This document shows, piece after piece, positions 51,890-61,055 of a DNA stretch of 64,000 nucleotides; position 1 is the stretch's first letter, and the number at the start of each line of letters is the position of its first letter. The DNA is taken from the NCBI GenBank assembly GCA_030448005.1, contig JAUJNT010000005.1:171062-235061 (forward strand), given 5' to 3'. This stretch comes from Thermoleophilaceae bacterium (lineage in GTDB: Bacteria > Actinomycetota > Thermoleophilia > Solirubrobacterales > Thermoleophilaceae). Both the position numbers and the translations under genes were made by a program. Below the pieces are notes generated by a model. That model worked only from the letters and a program-made list of their open reading frames with translations, did not search any database and was not told the origin of the DNA.

Positions 51890-52915
51890 ATGCCAAGACC
51901 GCTCATCACCGTCGGGATCCCGACCTACAACCGGCTGAGCGGGCTCCGGCGAGCCGTAGAGTCGGCGCTCGGCCAGGACTGCGGCGACCTCGAAGTGCTC
52001 ATTGCGGACAATGCGTCCACGGACGGCACGGAGGACTACTGCCGTGTGCTCGCTGAGCAAGAGCCGGCGGTGCGCTACATGCGGAGTCCGCTCAACCGAG
52101 GACCCACGGCAAACTTCAACACGGTCCTCCGGAACGCAGAGGGAGACCACTTCCTTTTCCTGAGCGACGATGACTGGTTGCATCCTTCCTATGCCTCACG
52201 TTGCCTCGCGTTTCTCCGGGCTCATCCGGATCACGCAATGGCTGGCGGACGTCCGCGATACGTCCGCGAGGACGGTGCCACCGCCGCAGGACGACCGATC
52301 GACCTGCCACAAGCGGTGGCCGCTCAACGTGTTCGCGCGTACCTGCGCGACGTGGACGACGGTGCCGCAATCTACGGCGTGCTCCCGCGATCGATCGTCG
52401 ACCGCCTCTCCGACATCCGCAACGTAGTAGGCAACGACTGGCTTTTCGTGGCAGAGATTGCCGCGCTGGGCAGGATCATCGCGCTTCCGGATACACACCT
52501 CCACCGTTCACTGGGTGGCACCAGTGCCAGCTTTCGGAGACTCGCGGAAACGCTCGATCTGTCGACCACGCAGCGCCTGCTTCCGTTCCTTGTGATCGGG
52601 AGGGCCTTCGCGGCTGACGTTCTATGGCGTTCCCCGGTGCATCGACAAGCGTTTGCGCCCTCCGAGCGCGTGGCTCTCGCTCTGATCTGCGGAAGTTCGA
52701 TGGTCCGACGCCAGCTGTGGTTCTGCGCCCTGGCCCTCGGCCGCTGGCCACTAACACGCCGACCATACCGTGCCGCCAAGCGACTCTACCTCCTTGTCGA
52801 CCGCTGGTCTGGAAGACGATTGCCGCGCCAGTTTCCCGGGCACTCAACCGTGGTCGGCCGGGCACCGAAGGATGCGCATAACATCGAGCCTCACTCGAGG
52901 AAGATCGGTGGGTGA
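51890..52915 (+). CDS. GT2-family glycosyltransferase
   Basis: 341 residues. PLITVGIPTYNRLSGLRRAV, LEVLIADNASTDGTEDYCRV, NRGPTANFNTVLRNAEGDHF and FLSDDDWLHPSYAS (DDD) form a compact GT2 domain, with a positively charged C-terminal half. ATG at 51890 is five bases after the flippase stop. It probably adds one residue of the repeat unit and is the last gene of the 48197-52915 group. Confidence 0.88.
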   Translation: MPRPLITVGIPTYNRLSGLRRAVESALGQDCGDLEVLIADNASTDGTEDYCRVLAEQEPAVRYMRSPLNRGPTANFNTVLRNAEGDHFLFLSDDDWLHPSYASRCLAFLRAHPDHAMAGGRPRYVREDGATAAGRPIDLPQAVAAQRVRAYLRDVDDGAAIYGVLPRSIVDRLSDIRNVVGNDWLFVAEIAALGRIIALPDTHLHRSLGGTSASFRRLAETLDLSTTQRLLPFLVIGRAFAADVLWRSPVHRQAFAPSERVALALICGSSMVRRQLWFCALALGRWPLTRRPYRAAKRLYLLVDRWSGRRLPRQFPGHSTVVGRAPKDAHNIEPHSRKIGG

Positions 52916-53028
52916 CGTCGATGATGCGCGGACCCCTAGCCTTGATCCTCGCAGGTCAGGGAATTCTTCACGGCGATACCGAGTTCGCTCGCATCACGGC
53001 GTGACGGCTGCTACCGAGGGTACATCAG

Positions 53029-53471
53029 TTGACGGCTAAGGACGAGCTCGTATCCTTGGCCGATGCGGTTGGCGCGCTCGCAGGTGGGAATCCCGAGGAG
53101 GGATCGTTCGGCCGTAGCTTGTGCACCTTCTTGGAGGCGCTTGTCGATGGTATCGAGCAGCGACTCGCCCTCGCTATTACGCCGCCCAACGTAGACGGTG
53201 GGCTCCTCAAGCTGAAGACTTCAGGGGGACTGTTCAGCGAACGCGATCTCACGCGCATCTTGTACGACCTCGTGCTAAGCAGGACTCGTTCCCTGAGATG
53301 CCTCCGGGCACGATCAACAACTTCTACACTGGATCAGCCCCGTGCAGCGGCAGCCTGGTGAGCATCAACCACAGAAGCAAGCCGCCGTACGGCAAGGGCC
53401 TTGCTCACCTCAGCGTCTCAGAGGCAGTCGAGCGGCTTGGCGGCTTCCAGCTCGAGAATCACTTCCCATAG
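53029..53471 (+). pseudogene. Unrecognised protein, apparently frameshifted
   Basis: The frame from 53029 (TAKDELVSLADAVGALAGG, ALVDGIEQRLALAITPPNVD) looks protein-like until about 53275. A second frame then takes over with AKQDSFPEMPPGTINNFYTG and SKPPYGKGLAHLSVSEAVER LGG-type sequence to a stop at 53471. The end GKGL..SVSEAVERLGG faintly recalls a histidine-kinase-type ATP-binding G-box, but this is too short to claim. Function unknown; whether it is one gene with a shift or two chance frames is uncertain. Confidence 0.35.
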
Positions 53472-53669
53472 TGACTACGCCGGGGATGCGTGGCCCGAGA
53501 TCCACCGCGTTTTTCGCGCCCGACGGTGATCGGTAGACCGCCGGGGAGTCTCTGTGACCGCAAGCACGAAGGTTTTCAGGCCGGCAGCGCCCAGAGTGCT
53601 TCCCGGAACCGAGACATCGGAATTCTGCACGCAACGCCCGCCCTCGTGCCCAGAAGGATGAAGTAACCC

Positions 53670-55157
53670 TTGCGACGCGGCCTCGCTTGGTTCTGTAAGC
53701 CGCCGGTGACGGTCGGCATCACGGCGGCCATAGCAGGCATCGGCGTCGCCGCTGGTCCGGCCGGGAGGTGGGAGCTCGTTGCCGCTAGCGTCCTGCTGGT
53801 AGCGATCTGCGGCCTGCTTGTCCTCCGGCTCCGAACAGACCCCCTTGACGCTCCTGGCGTCTATGCGCTCGCGACCGCGGTGCTGTTCGGAGTCACGTCC
53901 TTGGCTTGGCTGAGTACGCCAGGCATTCCCGGCCCCGGGCTGGACCGGGACGACATCACCAGTGCACTGCTGGTCGTCTCGCTCGGAGTCTCCGCATTCG
54001 CCGTCGGTTCTTGGCTCGTCTACACACCGAAACCGCATCCCACCTTGATCTTCGGTGGGGGCCTGCCGAGTGTGAGGGCGCTCGGCATCGCTTACCTAAT
54101 CGGCGTAGGATCATTGGCGCTGGGCATATTCCTGAAGACATACGGCTATGTGACGACTGCCGGCGTGAGCACCACTGTTCTATCGGTAGTGCAACTGTTC
54201 GCCTCTCTCGGCACGATTGCCACCCTCGTCACCTTATGCGCCGCACTAGTTTACTTCCGGACAGGCGATCGGCAGCTCGGCCGCATGCTAACGACCTTCG
54301 TCGTGATCCAAGTCGTCTTGGGATTTGTGATTGGTTACAAGGGCGCGTCGCTCGACCCGTTGCTGGTGACCTTGCTCGCCTATGTAGCCATCCGACGGCG
54401 CGTACCTTGGCGCTTCGTTGGCCTCGCAATGATTGCGACGTTCGTTGTTCTACTGCCCGCCAACACCGCCTATAGAGCCTCTCTGCGAGAGGGATCGGGT
54501 GGCACGGTAAGTGCGCTGACCCGCACCTTGACCAAGCCCGAGCTCTACCGCCCAGACAACCTCGTTTCAGATGCATACGTGTATGCCTCTTACAGGTTCC
54601 GCCTGATCGATTCTCCCGCTCTCATAGTGGCCAACACCCCGTCCCAGTATCCATACGCTCATGGCACGCGCTACCTGGAGCTCCCATTAACGCTCGCGGT
54701 GCCCAGGGTTTTGTGGCCGGAGAAGCCAGTGCTCGATGACTCAACGCAGTTCTCTTCGACGTACTGGCAGATTCCGCCTTCCCGCCACACCGCAACCGGA
54801 CTCACGCAGGTCGGAGACCTGTACCGCAACTTCGGTCTCTTGGGGGTCGGCGTTGGCATGTTCGCCTGGGGGGCCGTGCTTGGCGGGTGCAGTCGCCTGT
54901 ATCGGCGGTGGTACTCGCCGCGGGCAGAGATGATCTGGCTATACGCTCTTCTCAAGGCTGTTATCTATGTAGAAGCGGACCTCCCCTTCTTGCTTGCGTA
55001 CTGGCTTAAGACGCTGCCGTTCGTGGTGGGTGTGGCCTGGCTGCTATTGCCTGGACGGACAGCCTCGCCCGGGTACCAGACGATGGGTCGCCTGCTCGGC
55101 CGTAACCTCGACCACCGGGTGGAGTCCTCCAGAGTGCCGGGCCCAGCCCGCGGATAG
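53670..55157 (+). CDS. Wzy-like O-antigen/exopolysaccharide polymerase
   Basis: 495 residues with about 12 hydrophobic helices and a large extracytoplasmic loop (about residues 270-375, including YRASLREGSGG and PRVLWPEKPVLDDSTQFSST). The loop end, PPSRHTATGLTQVGDLYRNF followed by LGVGVGMFAWGAVLGG, is like oligosaccharide repeat-unit polymerases. Sequence conservation in Wzy proteins is low, so the call rests on topology and context next to Wzx. The TTG start at 53670 has AAGGATG upstream. Base composition is lower in GC than the neighbours, as is common for wzy genes. Confidence 0.72.
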   Translation: MRRGLAWFCKPPVTVGITAAIAGIGVAAGPAGRWELVAASVLLVAICGLLVLRLRTDPLDAPGVYALATAVLFGVTSLAWLSTPGIPGPGLDRDDITSALLVVSLGVSAFAVGSWLVYTPKPHPTLIFGGGLPSVRALGIAYLIGVGSLALGIFLKTYGYVTTAGVSTTVLSVVQLFASLGTIATLVTLCAALVYFRTGDRQLGRMLTTFVVIQVVLGFVIGYKGASLDPLLVTLLAYVAIRRRVPWRFVGLAMIATFVVLLPANTAYRASLREGSGGTVSALTRTLTKPELYRPDNLVSDAYVYASYRFRLIDSPALIVANTPSQYPYAHGTRYLELPLTLAVPRVLWPEKPVLDDSTQFSSTYWQIPPSRHTATGLTQVGDLYRNFGLLGVGVGMFAWGAVLGGCSRLYRRWYSPRAEMIWLYALLKAVIYVEADLPFLLAYWLKTLPFVVGVAWLLLPGRTASPGYQTMGRLLGRNLDHRVESSRVPGPARG

Positions 55158-55912
55158 TGCGGTCGGTGCGCGCTCTTCTAATTGGTCTGGCCTCAGCCGT
55201 TGTCGCGGCGATCCCGCTAGCCGGGTGCAACGAGGGCAGCCCTGACGATCGGATCGTGCGAACGACCGAGAACCGACCCGAAGTGCTGCGAGATGGCCGA
55301 CTAGAGAGTCAGCCCTCCCCTCTGACCGTCGCGGACATCAACCGCCAGCCACCCAACTCCCCTCAGAAGGCGGTGTTGGAGCTGCTGTTCTTCGCGCAGT
55401 GGGGCGGCCTTCCGAACGTGACGAGAGCATACATCCCAGAGGTGGTGCGTCGGGTGACCGAACACGACCTTTCGGGGGCGTATGCACTGCAACGTTCTAC
55501 ACTCGCAACGCTGCTGCCCCGAGTAATCGGGGTGCGCAGGTCGACGAGCGGGCGATTGGTTGCGGTCCGCTTCGCCTCTGCCACGGGCCCCCCCGTAGAC
55601 GACTCCTTTGTTCTTCGGCGGCTTAGCGGACAGTGGAAGGTCGTCCACGACACCTTTTTGGAACGCGCGCTCGCGCAGTTCGCGGTGACGCGAGTAGACC
55701 CGTCGCCCACGCCGTCAGCGCGGGCACAGCGAGCGGGACTCGCGGCCGTCGAGCGCTTCCGAGCGGCTTCACGCCGACGAAGCGCTCCAAGACGGCGCAC
55801 CCCAAGGCCGCCTGCGCCCCGACCATCGCCCGGCCCCCAGCCACCCACCTCCCCGGAACCGGCCCGGCCCGGATCACGAACCTCTCCTGCACCAACGCCG
55901 CCCTCTCAATGA
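55157..55912 (+). CDS. Lipoprotein with Pro-rich C-terminal tail
   Basis: A 251-residue protein. The signal sequence ends in a lipobox, LAGC (Cys24), so it should be lipid-anchored outside the membrane. A central domain (residues 60-180: KAVLELLFFAQWGG, LSGAYALQRSTLATLLPRVI, SGQWKVVHDTFLERALAQFA) has the feel of an NTF2/Mce-associated fold but is not assigned. The last 60 residues are Arg then Pro/Ser-rich. Its GTG start shares one base with the polymerase stop (TAGTG), so the two are co-translated and may act together. Confidence 0.75.
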   Translation: MRSVRALLIGLASAVVAAIPLAGCNEGSPDDRIVRTTENRPEVLRDGRLESQPSPLTVADINRQPPNSPQKAVLELLFFAQWGGLPNVTRAYIPEVVRRVTEHDLSGAYALQRSTLATLLPRVIGVRRSTSGRLVAVRFASATGPPVDDSFVLRRLSGQWKVVHDTFLERALAQFAVTRVDPSPTPSARAQRAGLAAVERFRAASRRRSAPRRRTPRPPAPRPSPGPQPPTSPEPARPGSRTSPAPTPPSQ

Positions 55913-55915
55913 TCC

Positions 55916-56365
55916 TCAGCTGTCATTGCGTATCGCTAGCGCGGCAAGAGCTCGTCTGATCTTCTCCGCCCGAGAGCTTCCGCTACTCGAGCGGTATAGG
56001 ACCGCAACGTTTCGCTCGACAATGACCTCGCCCGCAGCTTCCTGTTCGGAACGGCTTTCAGGACGGCCGACGATTTGAACGGGCGCCTTGGGAGAGTTGA
56101 ACACGACGACCAGCACGGTCTGGCGATGGTCAGACCCGTGATAGGTCGCCAGGACGTTGGCCATGTTGGCGACATCGAGGTTCTTGTTCCGCGCCAAAGG
56201 GAGGCCCGAAGTGGCCTGTACCTCATCCGCCACAGACTGCGGAGGCAGCGTTCTCGCACCGCCCAGACCGCACCCCAGAAGGCTTGCCGCCAAGGCGATG
56301 ACCGTCAAGACCGGAAGTGTGACGGTTGCACGAAGGGCGTGTCGCCACTGTAAGCAGCCGGTCAT
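55916..56365 (-). CDS. Small lipoprotein
   Basis: About 149 residues from ATG at 56365, with signal peptide VTLPVLTVIALAASLLGC and lipobox LLGC (Cys32). The mature part (DEVQATSGLPLARNKNLDVA, TVLVVVFNSPKAPVQIVGRP, EVIVERNVAVLYRSSSGSSR) is a small alpha/beta domain that I do not recognise. It ends three bases from the convergent lipoprotein gene and follows wecB by seven bases on the minus strand, so it may be co-transcribed with wecB. The longer frame upstream to 56509 overlaps wecB and is less likely. Confidence 0.75.
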   Translation of the reverse strand: MTGCLQWRHALRATVTLPVLTVIALAASLLGCGLGGARTLPPQSVADEVQATSGLPLARNKNLDVANMANVLATYHGSDHRQTVLVVVFNSPKAPVQIVGRPESRSEQEAAGEVIVERNVAVLYRSSSGSSRAEKIRRALAALAIRNDS

Positions 56366-56372
56366 GACGCCG

Positions 56373-57512
56373 CTACAACCCTTTCGCATGCGCCAGTCGA
56401 CGCGGCAAGAAACCGGCAATGGCGCCGGCCGCGCGGTCGCCCGCCGCCCCGTCCCATAGCGGTATCCGTGGTCTTTCGAGAGGGGGCGGGTGGGAGAGCA
56501 CTTCCTCACAGGCCTCCCGTAGGGTCGGTGGGTCGAGCCCTACCAGCCGGTTTGTGCCGGCTGTGACCGTGATCGGCCGTTCCGTCGATGTGCGGTAGGT
56601 CAGACACGGAACACCGAGCGCAGAGGTCTCTTCCTGCACCCCCCCGGAGTCGGTGATCACCAACCGAGCACCGCGCATGACGCATACGAAGTCGAGGTAG
56701 TCGAGCGGATCGACTAACTGGACACAGCCCTCAGAGAGGCCCTGGGCGCCGAGTCTGGCGCGGGTTCTCGGGTGCACCGGAAAGACCACCGGAAGGGTTC
56801 GGCCAACGCTGCTCAACGCGTTGAGCGTGGCGTTCAGCAGTTGGATGTCGTCAACCAGCATCGGCCGGTGGAGCGTCACCAGGACGAACTCCCCAAAGCT
56901 CAGGCCGAGGCGCTCGATCGCACCTCTCTGAGTGGCCGCAGCCTCGAGCCGGAAGAGCGAGTCAATCATCGTGTTGCCGACGACCGTGACGCGCTCTTGT
57001 GGAATCCCTTCCGCCACGAGGTTGTCCACCGCGTCGGCGCTCGGGCACAGCAGCAGGTCCGACAGTCGATCGGTCAGCACGCGGTTGATCTCCTCCGGCA
57101 TGCTCCAGTCGCCCGAACGCAGCCCGGCCTCCAGGTGGATCACGGCTACCCCGAGCTTCGCAGCCGCCAGAGCCGCGGCGAGCGTTGAGTTGACATCTCC
57201 GGCAACGAGGACGGCATCGAACGGGTGCTCGCGCAGCACGCATTCGGTGCCGGTCAGCACCCCCGCGGTCTGCTCGGCATGGCTCCCGGACCCGACTCCG
57301 AGGTGGAAGTCGGGCGGGGGTAGGTCGAGCTGGTCGAGGAACACATCCGACAGGTTGCGGTTGTAGTGCTGCCCGGTGTGGAGCAGGGCAGTCTCGACTT
57401 CGTCCCTGCGCCTGAGGGCGTGCGCGACAGGCGCCACCTTGACGAAGTTCGGCCGGGCGCCGACAACGAGGAGGACACGAGGACCCACGCCACCTGTGTC
57501 TATCAGCCGCAC
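56373..57512 (-). CDS. wecB: UDP-N-acetylglucosamine 2-epimerase (non-hydrolysing)
   Basis: 379 residues. VLLVVGARPNFVKVAPVAHA at the N-terminus, LLHTGQHYNRNLSDVFLDQL, LVAGDVNSTLAAALAAAKLG, VIHLEAGLRSGDWSMPEEIN, VVFPVHPRTRARL and LVITDSGGVQEETSALGVPC plus TYRTSTERP are the complete set of active-site segments, including Asp, Glu and His residues of the 2-epimerase mechanism. It makes UDP-ManNAc, a precursor of ManNAc-type residues. The start is GTG at 57512, divergent from the oxidoreductase gene across 46 bases. Confidence 0.95.
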   Translation of the reverse strand: MRLIDTGGVGPRVLLVVGARPNFVKVAPVAHALRRRDEVETALLHTGQHYNRNLSDVFLDQLDLPPPDFHLGVGSGSHAEQTAGVLTGTECVLREHPFDAVLVAGDVNSTLAAALAAAKLGVAVIHLEAGLRSGDWSMPEEINRVLTDRLSDLLLCPSADAVDNLVAEGIPQERVTVVGNTMIDSLFRLEAAATQRGAIERLGLSFGEFVLVTLHRPMLVDDIQLLNATLNALSSVGRTLPVVFPVHPRTRARLGAQGLSEGCVQLVDPLDYLDFVCVMRGARLVITDSGGVQEETSALGVPCLTYRTSTERPITVTAGTNRLVGLDPPTLREACEEVLSHPPPLERPRIPLWDGAAGDRAAGAIAGFLPRRLAHAKGL

Positions 57513-57558
57513 CGGGTTCCGGACATCGCTACGACCGCTCAGCTAGCTTTGCGGCTTC

Positions 57559-59727
57559 GTGTTGCAGCTGGTGCAGAGCCTACGTACGGGAGAAGTGGAG
57601 CTCGTGGGCGTTCCGGATCCCTCCCCCCGCGAGAACCAGGTGCTCGTCCGGACATCGTTCTCGCTGATATCGCCCGGTACGGAGCAGGCGCTGGCGCGCA
57701 CAGCCGGCAAGGGCCTGCTCGGCAAGGCGCTGGACCGCCCCGATCAGGTTCGCCAGGTGTGGGAGAAAGCCGCCCGCGAGGGACTGGGACCCACGGTCGC
57801 GGCGGTTCGTGCCCGGCTCGAGGACCTCATGACCCCGGGTTACAGCAGCGCGGGAGTGGTGGCCGCCGTAGGACCGGGAGTCGACGGGCTCACGGTGGGG
57901 GATCGCGTCGGCTGCGTGGGCGCGAACGCCGCCTGTCACGCCGAGCTGGCCGTTGTCCCGGCGCCGCTGTGCTTTCGACTTCCCGAGACCCTCGAAGATC
58001 GCTGGGGCGCCTTCGGCGCGCTCGGGGCGATCGCAGCCCATGGCGTACGACTCGCCGAGGTGGAGGCCGGCTCGGTCGTGGCGGTGATCGGTCTTGGCCT
58101 CGTGGGGCAGCTCGCCGCCCAGCTCGCCACCGCGGCCGGCGCTCGCGTGATCGGAATCGACACTGATCCATCCCGGGTGCAGCTCGCTGGCGAACTCGGT
58201 GCGGTGGCCGGTGCACCCGCCGGCGGCGACGAGGCGGAGCGGGCGGTCATGGGTGCTTCACGTGGCGCCGGTGCGGACTCGGTGGTGATCGCAGCCGCCG
58301 CCAAGGACGGCGCGCCGATCGAGCTCGCCGGCCGCCTGGCGCGCGACAGGGCGATGATCTCCCTGGTGGGCGATGTCCGCCTGCAGGCGTCACGCAGCGC
58401 CTTCTTCGAGAAGGAGCTCCAGCTACGCGTGTCCCGCTCATACGGGCCCGGACGATATGACGCCGCCTACGAAGAGCAGGGCCACGACTACCCGATCGGC
58501 TACGTGCGCTGGACCGAGCGGCGCCTCATCTCCTACTTCTTCGAAGAGGTGGCGGCCGGGAGAATCCGGCTCGAGCCGCTTCTCACCCACCAGTTCGACT
58601 TTGCCGACGCCGAGGACGCCTATGGCGCTCTCGAGGAGCCGGGGCGAATGGGCATCCTCCTCCGCTACCCCGACGGGACAGACGAGCCTTCAGCCCCCGC
58701 ACCCGTCAAGCCCCGGGTTGCCCCCCCGAGCGCTTCCGCCCGGACGCGCGTCGCACTCATAGGGCCCGGGCTCTTCGCTCGCTCCACTCTGCTGCCCCTA
58801 CTGAACAGCCACGATCTAGACCTCGTCGCCGTGGCCGGTGGCAGCGGGCCGCGCGCGCTCAGCGCGGCACGGCAGTTCAACGCCGACCGGGTCGCGGCGA
58901 GCACCGAGGAGGTGCTCGAGGATCCCGACGTCGATGTGGTCGTGATCGCCACCCGCCATGATTCTCACGCTTCGCTCGCGCGTGACGCGCTCGAGCGCGG
59001 AAAGAGCGTCTTCCTCGAGAAGCCGCTTGCCATCGACCAGCCTTCGCTCGACACCCTGACGCCACTCCTCCAGGCGGGTGGCAGGCTCGTGGTGGACTTC
59101 AACCGGCGGCTCTCCCCGCCGGCACTGGCGGTCATGGCAGCACTCGCCACTCGCTCGGACCCATTACAGATTCACTACCGGGTGAACGCCGGTTACCTGC
59201 CGGAGGACCACTGGCTGCGCGACCCTCTTCGGGGGGGAGGACGCCTGGTCGGCGAAGCCTGCCATTTCGTCGATCTCTGCGCCGCACTCGTCGGCCGAGC
59301 CGCCAGTTCGGTTGCGGTCAGTGCCCTGGGGGTCGGCCCGCTCACCCTGCCAGGCGACTCGTTCGTGGTGATCCTGACCTACGGTGACGGATCGGTCGCG
59401 ACGGTGGCCTACGTGGCCACCGGCGATCCGCACATGCCGAAGGAGCGCGTGGAGATCATGGGAGCGGGGCACTCGCTCGTGATCGAGGACTTCCGCCGGC
59501 TACGACGCTTCGACAAACCGCTGCGGCTCTCTCGGCCGGTCCTCTCGCAGGACAAGGGACACGCCGGCCTCTTGGCCGCCGCGCTCCGGTTCTTCCGTGA
59601 TGGAGGTGAACCGCCGATCCCCTACGAGGACCTCCTGGCGACGAGCCACACCTGCCTTGCCGCGCGTGAGCTTCTCGACCAAGGGCGCCGCTCACCCGCA
59701 GAGCTCCCCCGCCCATCGGCACGCTGA
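57559..59727 (+). CDS. Bi-domain oxidoreductase (MDR zinc-less dehydrogenase plus Gfo/Idh/MocA)
   Basis: 722 residues. Residues 1-365 are a medium-chain dehydrogenase: GEVELVGVPDPSPRENQVLV, MTPGYSSAGVVAAVGPGVDG, VVAVIGLGLVGQLAAQLATA (NAD-binding). Zinc-ligand Cys residues are not evident. After a Pro-rich joint (about 375-392), residues 394-720 are a Gfo/Idh/MocA enzyme: VALIGPGLFARSTLLPLL, VVVIATRHDSHASLARDAL, FLEKPLAIDQ (Lys of EKP). Such two-domain enzymes are found in polysaccharide loci, often near heparinase-like genes, as here. The reaction is unknown; oxidation and reduction at neighbouring sugar carbons would fit. GTG start. Confidence 0.9.
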   Translation: MLQLVQSLRTGEVELVGVPDPSPRENQVLVRTSFSLISPGTEQALARTAGKGLLGKALDRPDQVRQVWEKAAREGLGPTVAAVRARLEDLMTPGYSSAGVVAAVGPGVDGLTVGDRVGCVGANAACHAELAVVPAPLCFRLPETLEDRWGAFGALGAIAAHGVRLAEVEAGSVVAVIGLGLVGQLAAQLATAAGARVIGIDTDPSRVQLAGELGAVAGAPAGGDEAERAVMGASRGAGADSVVIAAAAKDGAPIELAGRLARDRAMISLVGDVRLQASRSAFFEKELQLRVSRSYGPGRYDAAYEEQGHDYPIGYVRWTERRLISYFFEEVAAGRIRLEPLLTHQFDFADAEDAYGALEEPGRMGILLRYPDGTDEPSAPAPVKPRVAPPSASARTRVALIGPGLFARSTLLPLLNSHDLDLVAVAGGSGPRALSAARQFNADRVAASTEEVLEDPDVDVVVIATRHDSHASLARDALERGKSVFLEKPLAIDQPSLDTLTPLLQAGGRLVVDFNRRLSPPALAVMAALATRSDPLQIHYRVNAGYLPEDHWLRDPLRGGGRLVGEACHFVDLCAALVGRAASSVAVSALGVGPLTLPGDSFVVILTYGDGSVATVAYVATGDPHMPKERVEIMGAGHSLVIEDFRRLRRFDKPLRLSRPVLSQDKGHAGLLAAALRFFRDGGEPPIPYEDLLATSHTCLAARELLDQGRRSPAELPRPSAR

Positions 59728-61052
59728 TGCGAGTCCTCGTCTTGACCCAGTACTTCACGCCCGAGGTCGGCGCGACCCAGACACGCCTGCACACCTTCGC
59801 CGCCGGCTTGGCCGCTCGCGGCCATGAAGTCGAGGTGGTCTGCGAGAGGCCGAACCATCCCCAGGGCGTAGTGCATCCGGACTACCGCAGGCGTCCGGTT
59901 CGGCGTCAGCGGCTCGACGGCTTCCGCGGCGCGTGGGTATGGGTTCACACCGCCCCGCAGAAGAGCGCACGGGACTACATGACCTTCTATGCCAGCTACG
60001 CCGCAATGGCGACGGCATGGGGTTCGCTCACACGTCGACCAGACGTCATCTTCGCTTCCTCTCCCCCGCTTCCGGTCGGTGCGGCCGCTGCTGCCCTCTC
60101 GCGTGTCCACAGGTGCCCGTGGGTGCTGGACGTCAGGGACCTTTGGCCGGAGGTCGCGGTTGCCCTCGGAGAGCTCTCGAATCCGCGCATGCTGGCCTTG
60201 GCCGAACGGCTCGAGCGCTTCCTCTATCGCGACGCCGCGGCGCTTACCACCGTCACGGAGCCTTTCAGAGACCACATCCGGCGAACGCCTGGTCTGTCGG
60301 GCGATGTAACGCTGATGCCGAACGGGACCACCCGGCTATGGGTGGAGGCGGCCGAGCGCAGCGTCGATCGCGCGACGGTCTCGCTGCCAAAGGACCGTTT
60401 CATATGGACCTACGCCGGCAACTTGGGACGCGCCCAGGGGCTCGCCACGGCCCTCCAGGCGGCGGACTTGGTGGGAGAGGGCTTCCAGCTCGTGCTGCTG
60501 GGCGATGGGGCAGCGCGCCGAGCACTCGAGGAGCAGGCGGCTGGGCTAACACCAGATCGTGTCGTCTTTCGCAGGCAGGTGCCGCCAGACGCAGCCGCCG
60601 ACATCCTGCGGGCCTCGGATGCCCTGCTTGTCTCGCTCTCGCCGGCGCCCGCGCTCAACACCTTCGTCCCGTCGAAGTTGTTCGACTGCTGCGCCGTCGG
60701 ACGCCCCGTGATCGTGGCTGCACCGGGTGAGGCTGCCCGTTTGGCCGACGAGGCCGATGCCGGACTGACGGTGGCGCCGGGTGACCCGCAAGCGCTGGCA
60801 GACGCGGTTCGGCGGCTGCGGGACGACTCCTTGCTGCGAACACGCCTGAGCGCCGCCGGGCGCCGCTTCGGGGCAGCGAACCTCCGGGAGCTCCAGATCG
60901 AGCCCCTCGAGGCGATCCTGACCGCTGCCGCCGGTCAGAGGAGACGGGTGGGCACCGGCTCCTCGCCGGCCGTATCTGGGTCGGGGAATGGACTGCCTGG
61001 CGGGGCGGCTGAGAACACGTCTCAGGAGCTCCACACCGTCCCGACGGAGTAA
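59727..61052 (+). CDS. GT4-family glycosyltransferase (WbuB/WcaI-like)
   Basis: 441 residues. RVLVLTQYFTPEVGATQTRL is the WbuB-type N-terminus, WVLDVRDLWPEVAVALGEL the acceptor/linker site, WTYAGNLGRAQGLATALQAA the donor domain start, and LNTFVPSKLFDCCAVGRPVI the site that replaces the classic E-x7-E in this subgroup. It is typical of transferases that add deoxy-amino sugars such as FucNAc, suiting a locus with wecB. The ATG overlaps the previous TGA (TGATG). A low-complexity Gly/Ser tail of about 40 residues ends the protein. Confidence 0.9.
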   Translation: MRVLVLTQYFTPEVGATQTRLHTFAAGLAARGHEVEVVCERPNHPQGVVHPDYRRRPVRRQRLDGFRGAWVWVHTAPQKSARDYMTFYASYAAMATAWGSLTRRPDVIFASSPPLPVGAAAAALSRVHRCPWVLDVRDLWPEVAVALGELSNPRMLALAERLERFLYRDAAALTTVTEPFRDHIRRTPGLSGDVTLMPNGTTRLWVEAAERSVDRATVSLPKDRFIWTYAGNLGRAQGLATALQAADLVGEGFQLVLLGDGAARRALEEQAAGLTPDRVVFRRQVPPDAAADILRASDALLVSLSPAPALNTFVPSKLFDCCAVGRPVIVAAPGEAARLADEADAGLTVAPGDPQALADAVRRLRDDSLLRTRLSAAGRRFGAANLRELQIEPLEAILTAAAGQRRRVGTGSSPAVSGSGNGLPGGAAENTSQELHTVPTE

Positions 61053-61055
61053 GGC

